Shown: one piece after another, positions 44,954 through 53,857 of the stretch
How positions within the stretch are numbered: the stretch's first letter is position 1
Layout of the letters: every line of letters begins with the position of its first letter
From: Thiodiazotropha sp040793985
Lineage (GTDB): Bacteria > Pseudomonadota > Gammaproteobacteria > Chromatiales > Chromatiaceae
Direction: 5' to 3'
Assembly: GCA_040793985.1 (NCBI GenBank)
Contig: JBFNJI010000003.1
Span: forward strand, 682,001 to 746,000
Length of the DNA: 64,000 nucleotides
Notes under the pieces: model-generated
What the model saw: the letters and a program-made list of their open reading frames with translations, nothing else
The model's database searches: none
Told to the model about the DNA's origin: nothing
Position numbers and translations under genes: made by a program

Positions 44954-45277
44954 TCAAGTATTGCTGAAGCTGGTCTCCTCGGGCGAGCCGGTATTGTCGA
45001 TGACTACCTGTTTCACCTCGGGCATGCGTGACAGGATATAGCCTCCCATCATCAGGGCCAGCTCCTCGTTGTCGGTCTCCAGGGCGGTCAGCAGTTTGCC
45101 GGCCACCAGTTGGCAGCGCTGGGTGGCATCAGGATCCCTGACCCATCGCTGGCCAATCTGCCAACCCCTGTCCATATCCCTGTCCATCTTCTCGAATGAA
45201 TCCTGCATCGACTTCAGGTAGCCGTCGGGGATCTCCAGGTTCATTGACCAGTCGTCGATAATCAGATTGAGTTGCAT
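44954..45277 (-). CDS. Hypothetical protein (107 aa)
   Basis: A cytoplasmic helical protein beginning MQLNLIIDDWSMNLEIPDGYLKSM, with an acidic centre and a WQIGQRWVRDP segment. It has no signal or membrane helix. It is divergent from the pseudo-receiver gene. I do not recognise it. Confidence 0.65.
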   Translation of the reverse strand: MQLNLIIDDWSMNLEIPDGYLKSMQDSFEKMDRDMDRGWQIGQRWVRDPDATQRCQLVAGKLLTALETDNEELALMMGGYILSRMPEVKQVVIDNTGSPEETSFSNT

Positions 45278-45378
45278 GATAGTGAAAACTGCTGTAGTGA
45301 TTTTTTAACCGGCGAATCTCTGTATCGTTCAGAGTTTCGACGAGTATGATCAGGCCCCGGTGAGGTAAAATCAAGCGT

Positions 45379-45753
45379 ATGGAAGTTCGGGAATTGCTCG
45401 CATTGGTCGAACTGGGAGGTTATCCCAATTTCGTACCCCTCTATCAGCGCTGCGGCTATCAGGTGGAGATGGTCAACTCGGTGCGCAAGGCCCAGGCATG
45501 GCTGAAACGCCACCACCCAAGGGTGGTGGTCGCGGAGTATTACGCCGATCCACAATTCCGCGATCGAATCAGCAACCTGGAATCACTCCTCGCTACCCTG
45601 CAGCGCTATGGCGTAGAGGCGAAGGTGATTGTACTGATCGATAGGAAATATCTGGAGAATCTGGAAAAGGTAAAACAGCGTTATCCCGTGCATGCCGTAT
45701 TGACCTTTCCCATCGAGACCGCCGGCATGCAGGCGGCATTGGAGAGTATCTAG
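45379..45753 (+). CDS. Degenerate receiver-like protein (124 aa)
   Basis: The beta-alpha pattern runs GYQVEMVNSVRKAQAWL, RVVVAEYY, VEAKVIVLID and VHAVLTFPIE, which follows that of response regulator receiver domains. The phosphoacceptor Asp position seems to be filled by Glu/Tyr (VVVAEYYADP), and the acidic pair near the start is missing. It may be a phosphorylation-independent receiver fold. It lies 33 bases before the oxygenase gene in the same direction. Confidence 0.6.
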   Translation: MEVRELLALVELGGYPNFVPLYQRCGYQVEMVNSVRKAQAWLKRHHPRVVVAEYYADPQFRDRISNLESLLATLQRYGVEAKVIVLIDRKYLENLEKVKQRYPVHAVLTFPIETAGMQAALESI

Positions 45754-45786
45754 TGCTTATTGGAATTGCATTCTGAGGAGAAACCG

Positions 45787-46461
45787 ATGTTGGTTGAGAT
45801 CGAGGGCCTGCTACAGCAACCGCAACTGCGGAAGATCGACGAGGTGTTGGCGCATGCCGAGTTCGTCGATGGCAAACTGACCGCCGGCAAGGCGGCACAA
45901 CGGGTAAAGAACAATGAGGAGCTCAAGGGCGAACAGAAACAGATGGAGCTGCTGATCCGAATACTCACCAGTGCCATGGGGAACAATCCAACCTTCCGCT
46001 CCGCGGTGCTGCCCTATCGCATGGCCGATCCGATCTTCGCCCGCTACCAACCCGGCATGACTTACGGCGATCATGTAGACGACCCGTTGATGGGGCTCAG
46101 CGGCCAACGCTTCCGCAGCGATGTATCGATGACGATATTCCTGCGCGATCCAGAGACCTATCAGGGAGGCGAGTTGGTGGTGCGTACCACCTTCGGTGAA
46201 AAACGGGTGAAACTGAAGGCGGGGAGCGCGGTGATCTATCCCTCCTCGAGCCTGCATCATGTAGCGGAGGTCACCGGCGGCGAACGCATGGTGGCGCTGG
46301 CTTGGATTCAGAGTTATGTACGCGATCCGGCGCGGCGCGAATTGCTATATGAACTGGACCTGGCGAGGGAGCATCTGCTGACCACAGAGCCGGAGGCAGA
46401 GACTACCGGGTTGGTGGATAAGTCCTATGCCAATCTGTTGCGCATGTGGGGGGATGTTTAG
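45787..46461 (+). CDS. Fe(II)/2-oxoglutarate-dependent PKHD-type hydroxylase (PiuC/YbiX-like)
   Basis: A 224-residue dioxygenase. The iron-binding triad is in YGDHVDDP (His and Asp) and SSLHHVAEVTGG (distal His), with the 2-oxoglutarate Arg in GGERMVALAWIQS. GAGGAG lies upstream of ATG 45787. In other bacteria such genes are iron-regulated near siderophore receptors; no receptor is seen here. Confidence 0.9.
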   Translation: MLVEIEGLLQQPQLRKIDEVLAHAEFVDGKLTAGKAAQRVKNNEELKGEQKQMELLIRILTSAMGNNPTFRSAVLPYRMADPIFARYQPGMTYGDHVDDPLMGLSGQRFRSDVSMTIFLRDPETYQGGELVVRTTFGEKRVKLKAGSAVIYPSSSLHHVAEVTGGERMVALAWIQSYVRDPARRELLYELDLAREHLLTTEPEAETTGLVDKSYANLLRMWGDV

Positions 46462-46561
46462 CGGGCAATGGGAGGATGCTCACTGTACACGCCTGGTAAA
46501 TAGTGAAACCCATCTGATGTGACAGGCTGTGCGGCAAACGGATTTAGATATTCGTCACTGA

Positions 46562-47329
46562 TTAGTAGATCACGGATCTACGCACCGGGTTGATGAAAAA
46601 AAGGATCAGAAAAGCTGTCAGAAAGAATCCCAGGCTCCAGGCGGAGAAGGTGTATAGGCCGCGCCAACGAAGATTGGCCTTGGAGACAATGTCGAAACGC
46701 TCCACATAAATCGTCTCACAGGCCCCATTTCCCGTGTCATCACGGCGCGTACTGCTGCCACGTTTGAAATTGTTGGCGGGATTTTCATAACTGGCCAGTT
46801 GCCCGCTGATGCGGATATGATCACCGGGCTCGGCAGACATCACTTCCTCCTTGACAAAGTCGTCACCGACCAGCAGATGGTTGTTGGAGAGTTGATTCAT
46901 GTGGAAGTTGGCCCCGGTTTGCGAGTCGGGCCAATAGGCCCAACAGGTCCAGCTGTCATTATCGAAGCGCATATCCAGATAAACGCCATTGGTGACGTTT
47001 TTCCCCCATATGACACACAGATCCCTCACATTGAGAAAGTCCTTCCACCTGTCATGGTGCCAGATGTCACTGAACGAGTCGGCGTTGTGGAAGCTGACAA
47101 CAACCCCCTCCAGGGTATAGTCATAGAGTGGTTTTATGTGGTACCGCTGTCCCTCCGTCTCGATCCAGAATGGCGTGCGAAAGGTGGATTCCTGAAGCGG
47201 GTCGACAAGGCGTCCGACTTCATAGTGATCCGGATCGGGAAGGCGGTCTTTATAGACTAGCGAGATCAAGAACAGAAAAAACGAGATAATCACACCCCAT
47301 TTACTGATTGCCTGCAAAAGATGCGGCAT
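46562..47329 (-). CDS. Membrane protein with one helix at each end (255 aa)
   Basis: Helices at about 10-26 and 230-250 enclose a periplasmic domain of about 200 residues containing KPLYDYTLEGVVVSFHNADSFSDIWHHDRWKDF and NVRDLCVIWGKNV. No domain is recognised. The topology resembles an exported sensor or scaffold. It stands alone. Confidence 0.7.
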   Translation of the reverse strand: MPHLLQAISKWGVIISFFLFLISLVYKDRLPDPDHYEVGRLVDPLQESTFRTPFWIETEGQRYHIKPLYDYTLEGVVVSFHNADSFSDIWHHDRWKDFLNVRDLCVIWGKNVTNGVYLDMRFDNDSWTCWAYWPDSQTGANFHMNQLSNNHLLVGDDFVKEEVMSAEPGDHIRISGQLASYENPANNFKRGSSTRRDDTGNGACETIYVERFDIVSKANLRWRGLYTFSAWSLGFFLTAFLILFFINPVRRSVIY

Positions 47330-47565
47330 ATCGGTTCTCCCATAGATCGAATTTCTTGCGTGACCTCAAATATCCTTTATCTCGCGATGATGACCGCAGG
47401 CATGCGCTTGGCGGCACGGACTTGGATGCAAACTGATTTTCGGGATCCGCCCTGCATGGATTGTCGTGCAAACTGGTGCGGGCCAAGGGAAAAGAGTGGC
47501 TCAATCTGCCGGCGGCTGTATCCATTGATTTGTTGGAGAGGGCTCAATCGAATGGATGGGCAGGC

Positions 47566-47760
47566 CTAGCCAAAAACGATTAGTGAAACGATGCAGGCAA
47601 TGCCTCCAAGCACAACTCCGTTAATGATCCCGCTGCTTAGACGATTACCGAATGCCTGCTGCTGAACAGTGCTCAACCTGCAGTAACCCGCGGGTTTTCT
47701 AAACCCCCAGATGACTCCTGCCAAAGATGCAATCGTTGTCAATATCAGTATTTTACCCAT
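47566..47760 (-). CDS. Small two-helix membrane protein (64 aa)
   Basis: From ATG 47760 it has two hydrophobic segments (ILILTTIASLAGVIWGF and GIINGVVLGGIACIVSLIVFG) separated by a polar loop. No family is recognised. It is in a 685-base stretch between two larger genes that otherwise holds nothing I can support. Confidence 0.5.
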   Translation of the reverse strand: MGKILILTTIASLAGVIWGFRKPAGYCRLSTVQQQAFGNRLSSGIINGVVLGGIACIVSLIVFG

Positions 47761-48014
47761 AAAACCATCTCGAAACAGGCTGCAAGTTTGGCTATTGTTG
47801 CCGCAGTTGCGGCAGAGGTCCAGCACGAAATCACAAAGCTGCAAGCTATCCGTTGATTGATTAGGTCCATTCTCGGTAAAGATTGGAAATCTAAATGTAT
47901 CAGCTGTTGGGCAATAGCCGGCCCTTTGGCAATCCCAGATTCGGGTTATGCAGCGCCATCTATCCCATGCACTTATTCACAACGTCTATACTCAACCAGT
48001 AAGAGATCATTGTC

Positions 48015-48383
48015 ATGCCAACAGAAAGCTCTTCAGACAAACTCGATCGCATTGTCGCTGAGGCGCAACGTAACCGGGAGCAGCGGGAAAAAGGCTACCG
48101 CGAGCGTGCGCTGAAGATGTACCCCTGGGTTTGCGGGCGCTGCGCGCGCGAGTTCACCCGTGAAAACCTGCGTGAGCTGACAGTGCATCACCGGGATCAC
48201 AATCACGACAACAACCCGCTGGATGGCAGCAACTGGGAGTTGCTGTGCATCTACTGTCATGACAACGAGCACTCCCGCTACAAGGATTCCGCCTACGGCG
48301 ACGCCACCGACAACAAGCGGACAAGCACCGCCACCCACAACCCATTCGCGAATCTGGCGGCAATGCTCAAGGAGAAGAAGTAG
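48015..48383 (+). CDS. YajD-family HNH endonuclease
   Basis: A 122-residue protein with an HNH site: CGRCAREF for zinc, VHHRDHNHDNNP for metal and catalysis, then LLCIYCHDNEHSRY. This is the layout of the small YajD proteins. It is likely cytoplasmic, and the role in vivo is unknown. Confidence 0.9.
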   Translation: MPTESSSDKLDRIVAEAQRNREQREKGYRERALKMYPWVCGRCAREFTRENLRELTVHHRDHNHDNNPLDGSNWELLCIYCHDNEHSRYKDSAYGDATDNKRTSTATHNPFANLAAMLKEKK

Positions 48384-48449
48384 TCGGGGTGGCCGAGGGC
48401 GTGCACCCGGCGGGGTAAACCCGCATTGTGCGTGACTTGCGGGCTCCGA

Positions 48450-49031
48450 TCATTGCAAACAACCCCTCAGCTGCTCCAGACTCCGACGAATCTGTGTCTT
48501 AACCGTCCCCAGTGGCATGTCAATCTGGTTGGCAAGTTCATTCTGTGTAAGCCCCCTGAAATAGGCCAAGCCGATCACCAGCCGCTGCTTTTCATTTAAC
48601 CGCTCCAGGCAGATCTTAAGCCGCGCTCCCTCTTCGCTGTGTGTGAGTTTCTCCAACGGCAAGGGGTCTGTATCTATCTCTTCCGATATGTAGCTCCCAT
48701 CAGCTTCCAACGTCTCCCGACGATAGCGACGCAGTTGATCCAGCGCTTGATTGCGGGCAATTGTCGCCATCCAGGTCATGGGTGCCGCGAGATGACTACG
48801 ATAGCTATCGGCGTTGTTCCAGATCTTGACGAAAGCCTCCTGCAGACACTCCTCCGCCCAGGCTTCTCTTTTCAGAATATGCAGTACGATGCCATACAGG
48901 ATCGGCGCCGCGATCCGATACACTTCGGCAAAGGCCTTGCGGTCGTTCAGGGCAGAGGCTGCGAGGAGATCTCTGAGTCTTTGATCTCTTTTCTGGTTCT
49001 TTCCAGCATTTTTCTCTCTTACGCCCGACAT
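48450..49031 (-). CDS. ECF RNA polymerase sigma factor
   Basis: A 193-residue sigma-70 family protein. Region 2 has AFAEVYRIAAPILYGIVLHIL and AEECLQEAFVKIWNNADSYR; region 4 has LNEKQRLVIGLAYFRGLTQNELANQIDMPLGTVKTQIRRSLEQL, as in the SigK/RpoE-like group paired with RskA anti-sigma factors. None follows here. ATG 49031 has GGAGGG upstream. It lies downstream of a Ser/Thr kinase gene. Confidence 0.9.
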   Translation of the reverse strand: MSGVREKNAGKNQKRDQRLRDLLAASALNDRKAFAEVYRIAAPILYGIVLHILKREAWAEECLQEAFVKIWNNADSYRSHLAAPMTWMATIARNQALDQLRRYRRETLEADGSYISEEIDTDPLPLEKLTHSEEGARLKICLERLNEKQRLVIGLAYFRGLTQNELANQIDMPLGTVKTQIRRSLEQLRGCLQ

Positions 49032-49152
49032 GGCACCCTCCAGGGCAGTTATCAACAAGGATAAGTAGAGCGTAAAAGGAAGATCTCTTATGCGGATCAC
49101 GCATTTATCACAATTTGGTTCAGTTGCCTGGACTGCCGGTGACACTTGCTAT

Positions 49153-51240
49153 TTAGAAGCCGCCCATCACCGGTTTTCTCGGTGGGTCTTTGTCCACTTG
49201 TTGCCTCTGCTCATCGAGTCTCCTTGCCTTGATTTGCTGAAGCCGCTGATTGGCCGAGTCGTACAGCGTGCGGAGTTGGTCGCTATCGGGATGGTTGTCA
49301 AAAAGGCTTGAAATATCGGCTATTAAACGCTTGCCGTTGTCGGTTTGAGTCGCGAGATCCGCACTGCTGAGCCGCCACTGGGTGTTTCTCTCCAGCAGAC
49401 CATCGAGTTGTCGTTGAAACTCGGCCGAGCGTTGCGCTTCAAGCTGACGACGCTCAAGGATTGCCTTTGCTTCTGCGATCTCATTGACCAAGGGTGCAAC
49501 TCGAGGGTGCCTGGAATCGAGACCGCGCAGATCCATCAACAGGGATTCCGCCAAACTGAAGTCGCTGTCCGCAGTGGCAGCTCCTATCTGAGTGATCAAG
49601 GCCTCTTCGATCTGTGACAGGCCGTTCTTCGCCGTCTGGTTATTCGGGTCCAGTGCCAGGGCCTGACTGAAGTGGTGATGCGCGCTCCCCTGTTGCGGTT
49701 TCAGGTGGCGACCCGCAACCATTGCAGATGTGGCGGCTTGCAGATAGCGGTCGATCTCCCGTTGCTTCGCGGCATCCGCCGCTGCCCGGTCTTGCGCTTC
49801 CATGCGTTGGCGTGATGCGGCTATCCGATCCTGCAGCTGCGTCAGTTGTTGCTCCTCCGGCCACAACTCCTTTAACGGCGCCAGTTGTTGGCTGGCTTGG
49901 TCGAGGGATTGATTCACTATCAGCTTCTCCACCTCCAGTATCAGGCGTTGCAGTATGTTCTGCTCCCCATTTTTCGCGATGATGTTTGTGCTGTCCTGCT
50001 GCAGCACTTCACGGTAGCGGGATAGGGCATTACCGCCTTCAGGTGCTATCAGTCGACCCTCTTCGAAGAGGCGGTTTGCGTCGGTCAATGTCTGCTGCCA
50101 GGGAGGCGCGACTGCCATTGGAGCCGACTCCTCCAGACCTGGCGGATTATCGGCTAAGTTTTGAGTTGCTTCGGCTGATTGGTCCGGCCTGTTGTTATCG
50201 ATTTGGCGGCCTGGAGGATTGCTGTTGTTGATCGGAGTCGGATCATATAGGTACCAGGCAAGTATGCTTACCGTGGCAATGACGCCAACAGCAGCTATTC
50301 CGGTCCCGCTGCGAACCTTGGCAGAGTTGCTTTTCCCCGATTGTTCCGAGACCTCCACTATATTTACATCGCTTTCAGTTTGCGGCGGCTCTTGCGGCCA
50401 CAATGCGTAGAGTGGCGCTGTCGTTATATCGGGCAGTTCCATGGCGCCTTGTAATTCATTGGCGAAAGCCCTCGCATCGGAAAATCGCCCATCAGGTTCC
50501 TTGGCCAACAGGCGGTCGATGAGTATTTGCAGTGATGAGGTAGCACTTGGCAACTTTGGTATCTTCGCCTTGAGGTGCTGTAACGCAACGCTCATCATGC
50601 TTTCGCCGCGATAGGGTTGGTAGCCGGTGAGCATCTCGAAGAGGGTGATGCCGAGGGAGTAGAGATCGGTACGGCCGTCGAGGGGTCTGCCGGCAATCTG
50701 TTCCGGGCTCATGTAGGCCGGGGTGCCGAGCATGGCGCCGGTCACCGTCATCTGGGTGAGGGATTCGGTCTGTCGGGCGATGCCGAAGTCGGTCAGCACC
50801 GCCTGTTGCGGATTGCGGAACAGAATGTTGGCGGGCTTGATATCACGATGAATAAAACCACGCTCGTGAGCGGCCAGCAGGGCGTCCGTCACCTGGAGGA
50901 TAGTCTGCAGCAGATCTTTCAGTGTCAGCTGTTCGGTCTGGTCTCTTAAGTCGCCACCATCAAGGTATTCCATCGCCATGTAGTAGTGGCCGTCGTATTC
51001 ACCGATATCGTAGACGGGGATGATATGTGGGTGGTTGAGTTGCGCGATTATCCGGCCCTCGCGTTTGAAGCGCTCGCCGAATTTTGCATCAGCGGTGAGT
51101 GCCCCCTTGAGCAGTTTCAGCGCCACGCGGCGATTGAGGTTTTGCTGGACGGCCAGATAGACATCGGCACTGCCTCCCGATCCAACCTTGCGGATCATGG
51201 TGTAACCGGGAATCTCGGTACCGGAGGTTTGAGTGGCCAT
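49153..51240 (-). CDS. Hanks-type Ser/Thr protein kinase with one membrane helix and C-terminal periplasmic domain
   Basis: Residues 1-275 are a full kinase: G-loop VGSGGSADVYLA, Lys in VALKLL, catalytic FIHRDIKPANILF, DFGIA and GTPAYMSPEQIAG. A membrane helix is near 320-340 (GIAAVGVIATVSILAWYLY). The last 350 residues are helical with repeated polar motifs (QQLAPLKELWPEE, ALDPNNQTAKNG) resembling TPR-like repeats. The start is ATG 51240. A sigma factor gene follows. Confidence 0.92.
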   Translation of the reverse strand: MATQTSGTEIPGYTMIRKVGSGGSADVYLAVQQNLNRRVALKLLKGALTADAKFGERFKREGRIIAQLNHPHIIPVYDIGEYDGHYYMAMEYLDGGDLRDQTEQLTLKDLLQTILQVTDALLAAHERGFIHRDIKPANILFRNPQQAVLTDFGIARQTESLTQMTVTGAMLGTPAYMSPEQIAGRPLDGRTDLYSLGITLFEMLTGYQPYRGESMMSVALQHLKAKIPKLPSATSSLQILIDRLLAKEPDGRFSDARAFANELQGAMELPDITTAPLYALWPQEPPQTESDVNIVEVSEQSGKSNSAKVRSGTGIAAVGVIATVSILAWYLYDPTPINNSNPPGRQIDNNRPDQSAEATQNLADNPPGLEESAPMAVAPPWQQTLTDANRLFEEGRLIAPEGGNALSRYREVLQQDSTNIIAKNGEQNILQRLILEVEKLIVNQSLDQASQQLAPLKELWPEEQQLTQLQDRIAASRQRMEAQDRAAADAAKQREIDRYLQAATSAMVAGRHLKPQQGSAHHHFSQALALDPNNQTAKNGLSQIEEALITQIGAATADSDFSLAESLLMDLRGLDSRHPRVAPLVNEIAEAKAILERRQLEAQRSAEFQRQLDGLLERNTQWRLSSADLATQTDNGKRLIADISSLFDNHPDSDQLRTLYDSANQRLQQIKARRLDEQRQQVDKDPPRKPVMGGF

Positions 51241-51374
51241 GGTAAGATGCGGGTATTCTAATAAGGGTGCGGAATACGCTTCAAAGCATAGACTATTTTG
51301 GCGACGCGACTGACCACGATTCATACCGGATGTCGCTGCTGTGAAACAGCGGGAGAGGATCGATAGGAGGCACT

Positions 51375-52139
51375 ATGAACAAAGGCTGGTTATTGGTGGG
51401 TTTGATCTGGCTGGCGATGACCGCCGCAAGCGTCAAAGCGGATTCGAATCTCGACTATGTGGGGGGTATCGCATTCGGTTATACAAACCTGGATTTCGAT
51501 GCCAAGCTCGATTCCTCACCAAGCTTCCAATCCCTGGTGCTGAGCGGCGGCTTGTTGTTCGATGACTACTTCGTGAATCTGAGTTATGCCGACTCGGTGG
51601 GCAACACCACGATCTCCGAAGAGGAGGACACAGGTGACGCCGGGCGCACTGATCTCGATCTGACCCTGGGTTATCGGGTCAGCAACGATTTGAATGTTTT
51701 CATCGGGTACAAGGACAGTGAAACCGATATCGACTTTAAATCGCGCGACGATGGCACCTTACGCAGGGAGTTCTACCGCAAGGACGGTTGGTTTGCTGGC
51801 GCTAGTTACAATATCGCGCTTGAATCCGCCGGAACCTTGAGTCTTAGCCTAGGCTATGTGGATTTGAAGACGGATGATCAATTCAGGGCGGACGAGGAGG
51901 ATGACGACGACGATCCAGAAGCCACTGAGTTCGATGATCTCAGCGGTCGCCACAAGGGCGATGCGGATGGCTGGAGTTATGGCGTCAACTGGTTGGTACC
52001 GGTTAACGACAACCTCTATATCAACACCACTTTCAAGATCAACGATTACCAGGAGGAGATCAGGTTCGGGGGCGAAACATTTTCAGCGGATCAGAAACTC
52101 ACCTTCTTCAACGTTGGCCTTGTCTATCTGTTTCATTAG
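51375..52139 (+). CDS. Outer-membrane beta-barrel-like protein (254 aa)
   Basis: A signal peptide (cleavage near VKADS) is followed by alternating strands with aromatic ends (VGGIAFGYTNLDF, LDLTLGYRVSNDLNVFIGYKD, LSLSLGYVDLK) and a C-terminal Phe/His strand (FFNVGLVYLFH). This is the OmpA/OprF-like porin layout. One loop is strongly acidic (ADEEDDDDDPEATEFDD), which may bind cations. It is divergent from the kinase gene and convergent with the next sigma gene, with one base between. Confidence 0.75.
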   Translation: MNKGWLLVGLIWLAMTAASVKADSNLDYVGGIAFGYTNLDFDAKLDSSPSFQSLVLSGGLLFDDYFVNLSYADSVGNTTISEEEDTGDAGRTDLDLTLGYRVSNDLNVFIGYKDSETDIDFKSRDDGTLRREFYRKDGWFAGASYNIALESAGTLSLSLGYVDLKTDDQFRADEEDDDDDPEATEFDDLSGRHKGDADGWSYGVNWLVPVNDNLYINTTFKINDYQEEIRFGGETFSADQKLTFFNVGLVYLFH

Positions 52140-52140
52140 C

Positions 52141-52701
52141 TCACCCCCCCATCTCTTTCGCGAGCCAGGCCTTGGCGAGTTTGATGTCTTCAAACAGGGT
52201 GGTTTTTGATATCCCCAGAACCTCTCCCGCCTCGTCATAGGTCAGGCCACCGAAAAACATCAATTCAACGGCCTTGGCGCCACGCTCGTCGAACTCGGCC
52301 AATCTTTGCAGGGCATCATCCAGCTCGAGGACGCTGTCCTGGTTGTCGTTACCCAGATAGACCGAACCGTCCAGGGTTGTCTGTTTCAGACCCCCACCCC
52401 GTTTCCCCCGTTTTTTGGCACGGGCGTGATCCACCAGGATGCGGCGCATGGTCTGCGCAGCAAGGGCAAAGAAGTGCACCCGATCCCGGGCCTTCGTCTC
52501 CGCGCCCGCCAAGCGCAGATAGGCTTCATTGACCAGGGCGGTGGCCTGTAGGGTGTGGTTGTCACGTTCCCTGCGCATGTGGGATGCCGCGAGACGGCGC
52601 AGCTCATCGTAAACCTGTGACAACAACATATCATGAGCCCCTGGGTCGCCCTCTCTGACCGCGGCCAGCAGTCGTGTCACCTCATTTTCGGTATCTGACA
52701 T
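52141..52701 (-). CDS. TIGR02999-type ECF sigma factor
   Basis: A 186-residue sigma factor with the features of this subgroup: VYDELRRLAASHMRRER, LVNEAYLRLAG, HFFALAAQTMRRILVDHARAKKR and GGLTYDEAGEVLGISKTTLFEDIKLAKAWL. In known genomes these sit beside Ser/Thr kinases, as here (kinase at 53858). ATG 52701 has GGGAGAACC upstream. Confidence 0.93.
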   Translation of the reverse strand: MSDTENEVTRLLAAVREGDPGAHDMLLSQVYDELRRLAASHMRRERDNHTLQATALVNEAYLRLAGAETKARDRVHFFALAAQTMRRILVDHARAKKRGKRGGGLKQTTLDGSVYLGNDNQDSVLELDDALQRLAEFDERGAKAVELMFFGGLTYDEAGEVLGISKTTLFEDIKLAKAWLAKEMGG

Positions 52702-52859
52702 GGTTCTCCCCCAGACGGCTGACCGCTTCCCCGGATGGTACTTGAGCCGGGCCACCCGGTAAATATTTCAGCGAACGATATGATCGCACATGGCGCTCTA
52801 TCCAGTAACAGGCGGATAAACCTGACTTGGACAAATTCAGCCATTGAGGAAAACGCGTC

Positions 52860-53789
52860 ATGAACAAAGTATCCAGTTATCTCTCTACTCTAACCCTGGT
52901 GGTCGCCACCACCGCAGCAAGCTCGGTTGCCATGGCCCAGGGTAACGTGCGGTTTGATCTTGAGTCTCGCGGAGCAGGTGCCGGCTACAACAATAGCCGT
53001 GTCGAGCGGCGTGTTGGTCAGCCCAAAAGCATATTGAAAGGCAGTGCAGCCAACCGGGCCCTACACAGCGAACGGCGCTTTACACGTCGACTGGGTTCGG
53101 AGGTTCGCGAGAATATGCGCCATCGCGGTGATGTTGCCCGCCACGCCCGTCGCAACGGTCAGATCAAATCGACCCTGGAACGGCAGGCCAGGGGATCGAA
53201 GGCCCGTTTCAGTAGCTCGCAACTATCGCCGGAGGTGCAGCGCAACATGGAGCGTCGCGGCAACCTGGCCAGGCAGGCGCGGAAAAACGGTGGTCCAGGT
53301 AGCACGGCTGTTACAAAGTCGCGAACTGCCAGGGTCGGATTCGACGACACCAAGCGTACCCGCGGTGCCGGTTACAGTGCCAGAAAACCACACAACAAAG
53401 TCACCAAACCGAAGGGAATATTGAAAAACAAGAACACCCTGAAGGCGGTCAAGAGAGGCAGCAAGCTGCGCACCTTGGGCAAGGTCGCTGCTGGCGGTGT
53501 GGTGATTGCTGGTGGCACCATGGTGGCCGAGACCGCTCTCGGTGTGGATATCCCCGATGCATTCGATGCTGCGGAGTGGACCTATGGCACCTTCAAGAAT
53601 CCCAAACAGGCACCGCGACGCTTGAAGAAACTGGGCAGAGACTCGCTGCGCACCGTGAACAAGGCCGGCCGTACCCTGACCAACCCGAAAAAAATGGGCA
53701 AAAATCTGCAAAGAGGTGCGAAAAAGGCCGGCAAGTCGATCAAAAAGGCAGGTTGTTCAGTGGGTAGATTGTTTGGTGCGAAATGTTGA
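52860..53789 (+). CDS. Very basic exported protein with internal duplications (309 aa)
   Basis: A signal peptide ends near residue 27 (AMAQG). The mature chain is rich in Lys/Arg/Gly. Two near-copies are seen at residues 78-105 (GSEVRENMRHRGDVARHARR) and 122-149 (SPEVQRNMERRGNLARQARK). FD-x-RGAGY (about 32-43, 160-172) and PK(S/G)ILK (55-60, 184-189) also recur. A Gly-rich hydrophobic stretch (about 208-225) could be a helix. It ends with two Cys. I know no family. It lies divergent from the sigma gene, between it and the kinase gene, and has a strong terminator. Confidence 0.7.
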   Translation: MNKVSSYLSTLTLVVATTAASSVAMAQGNVRFDLESRGAGAGYNNSRVERRVGQPKSILKGSAANRALHSERRFTRRLGSEVRENMRHRGDVARHARRNGQIKSTLERQARGSKARFSSSQLSPEVQRNMERRGNLARQARKNGGPGSTAVTKSRTARVGFDDTKRTRGAGYSARKPHNKVTKPKGILKNKNTLKAVKRGSKLRTLGKVAAGGVVIAGGTMVAETALGVDIPDAFDAAEWTYGTFKNPKQAPRRLKKLGRDSLRTVNKAGRTLTNPKKMGKNLQRGAKKAGKSIKKAGCSVGRLFGAKC

Positions 53790-53827
53790 CGAGCCCCTCT
53801 TGATAAGGCTCTTCTGAGCACCGGAGA

Positions 53828-53852
53828 ACCCGCGTCTGACGCGGGTTTTTTT
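53828..53852 (+). terminator. Intrinsic terminator
   Basis: ACCCGCG and CGCGGGT form the stem around TCTGA, followed by a run of seven Ts. It lies 39 bases after the basic protein gene. Confidence 0.9.
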
Positions 53853-53857
53853 ACCTC

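Noticed and set aside
48384..48449. GC-rich hairpin between the HNH gene and the sigma gene as a terminator
   Set aside because: The pairing is short and imperfect, and there is no T-run on either strand.
53223..53711. Minus-strand frame opposite the basic protein
   Set aside because: No start signal. The plus-strand frame has the signal peptide, internal repeats and a terminator.
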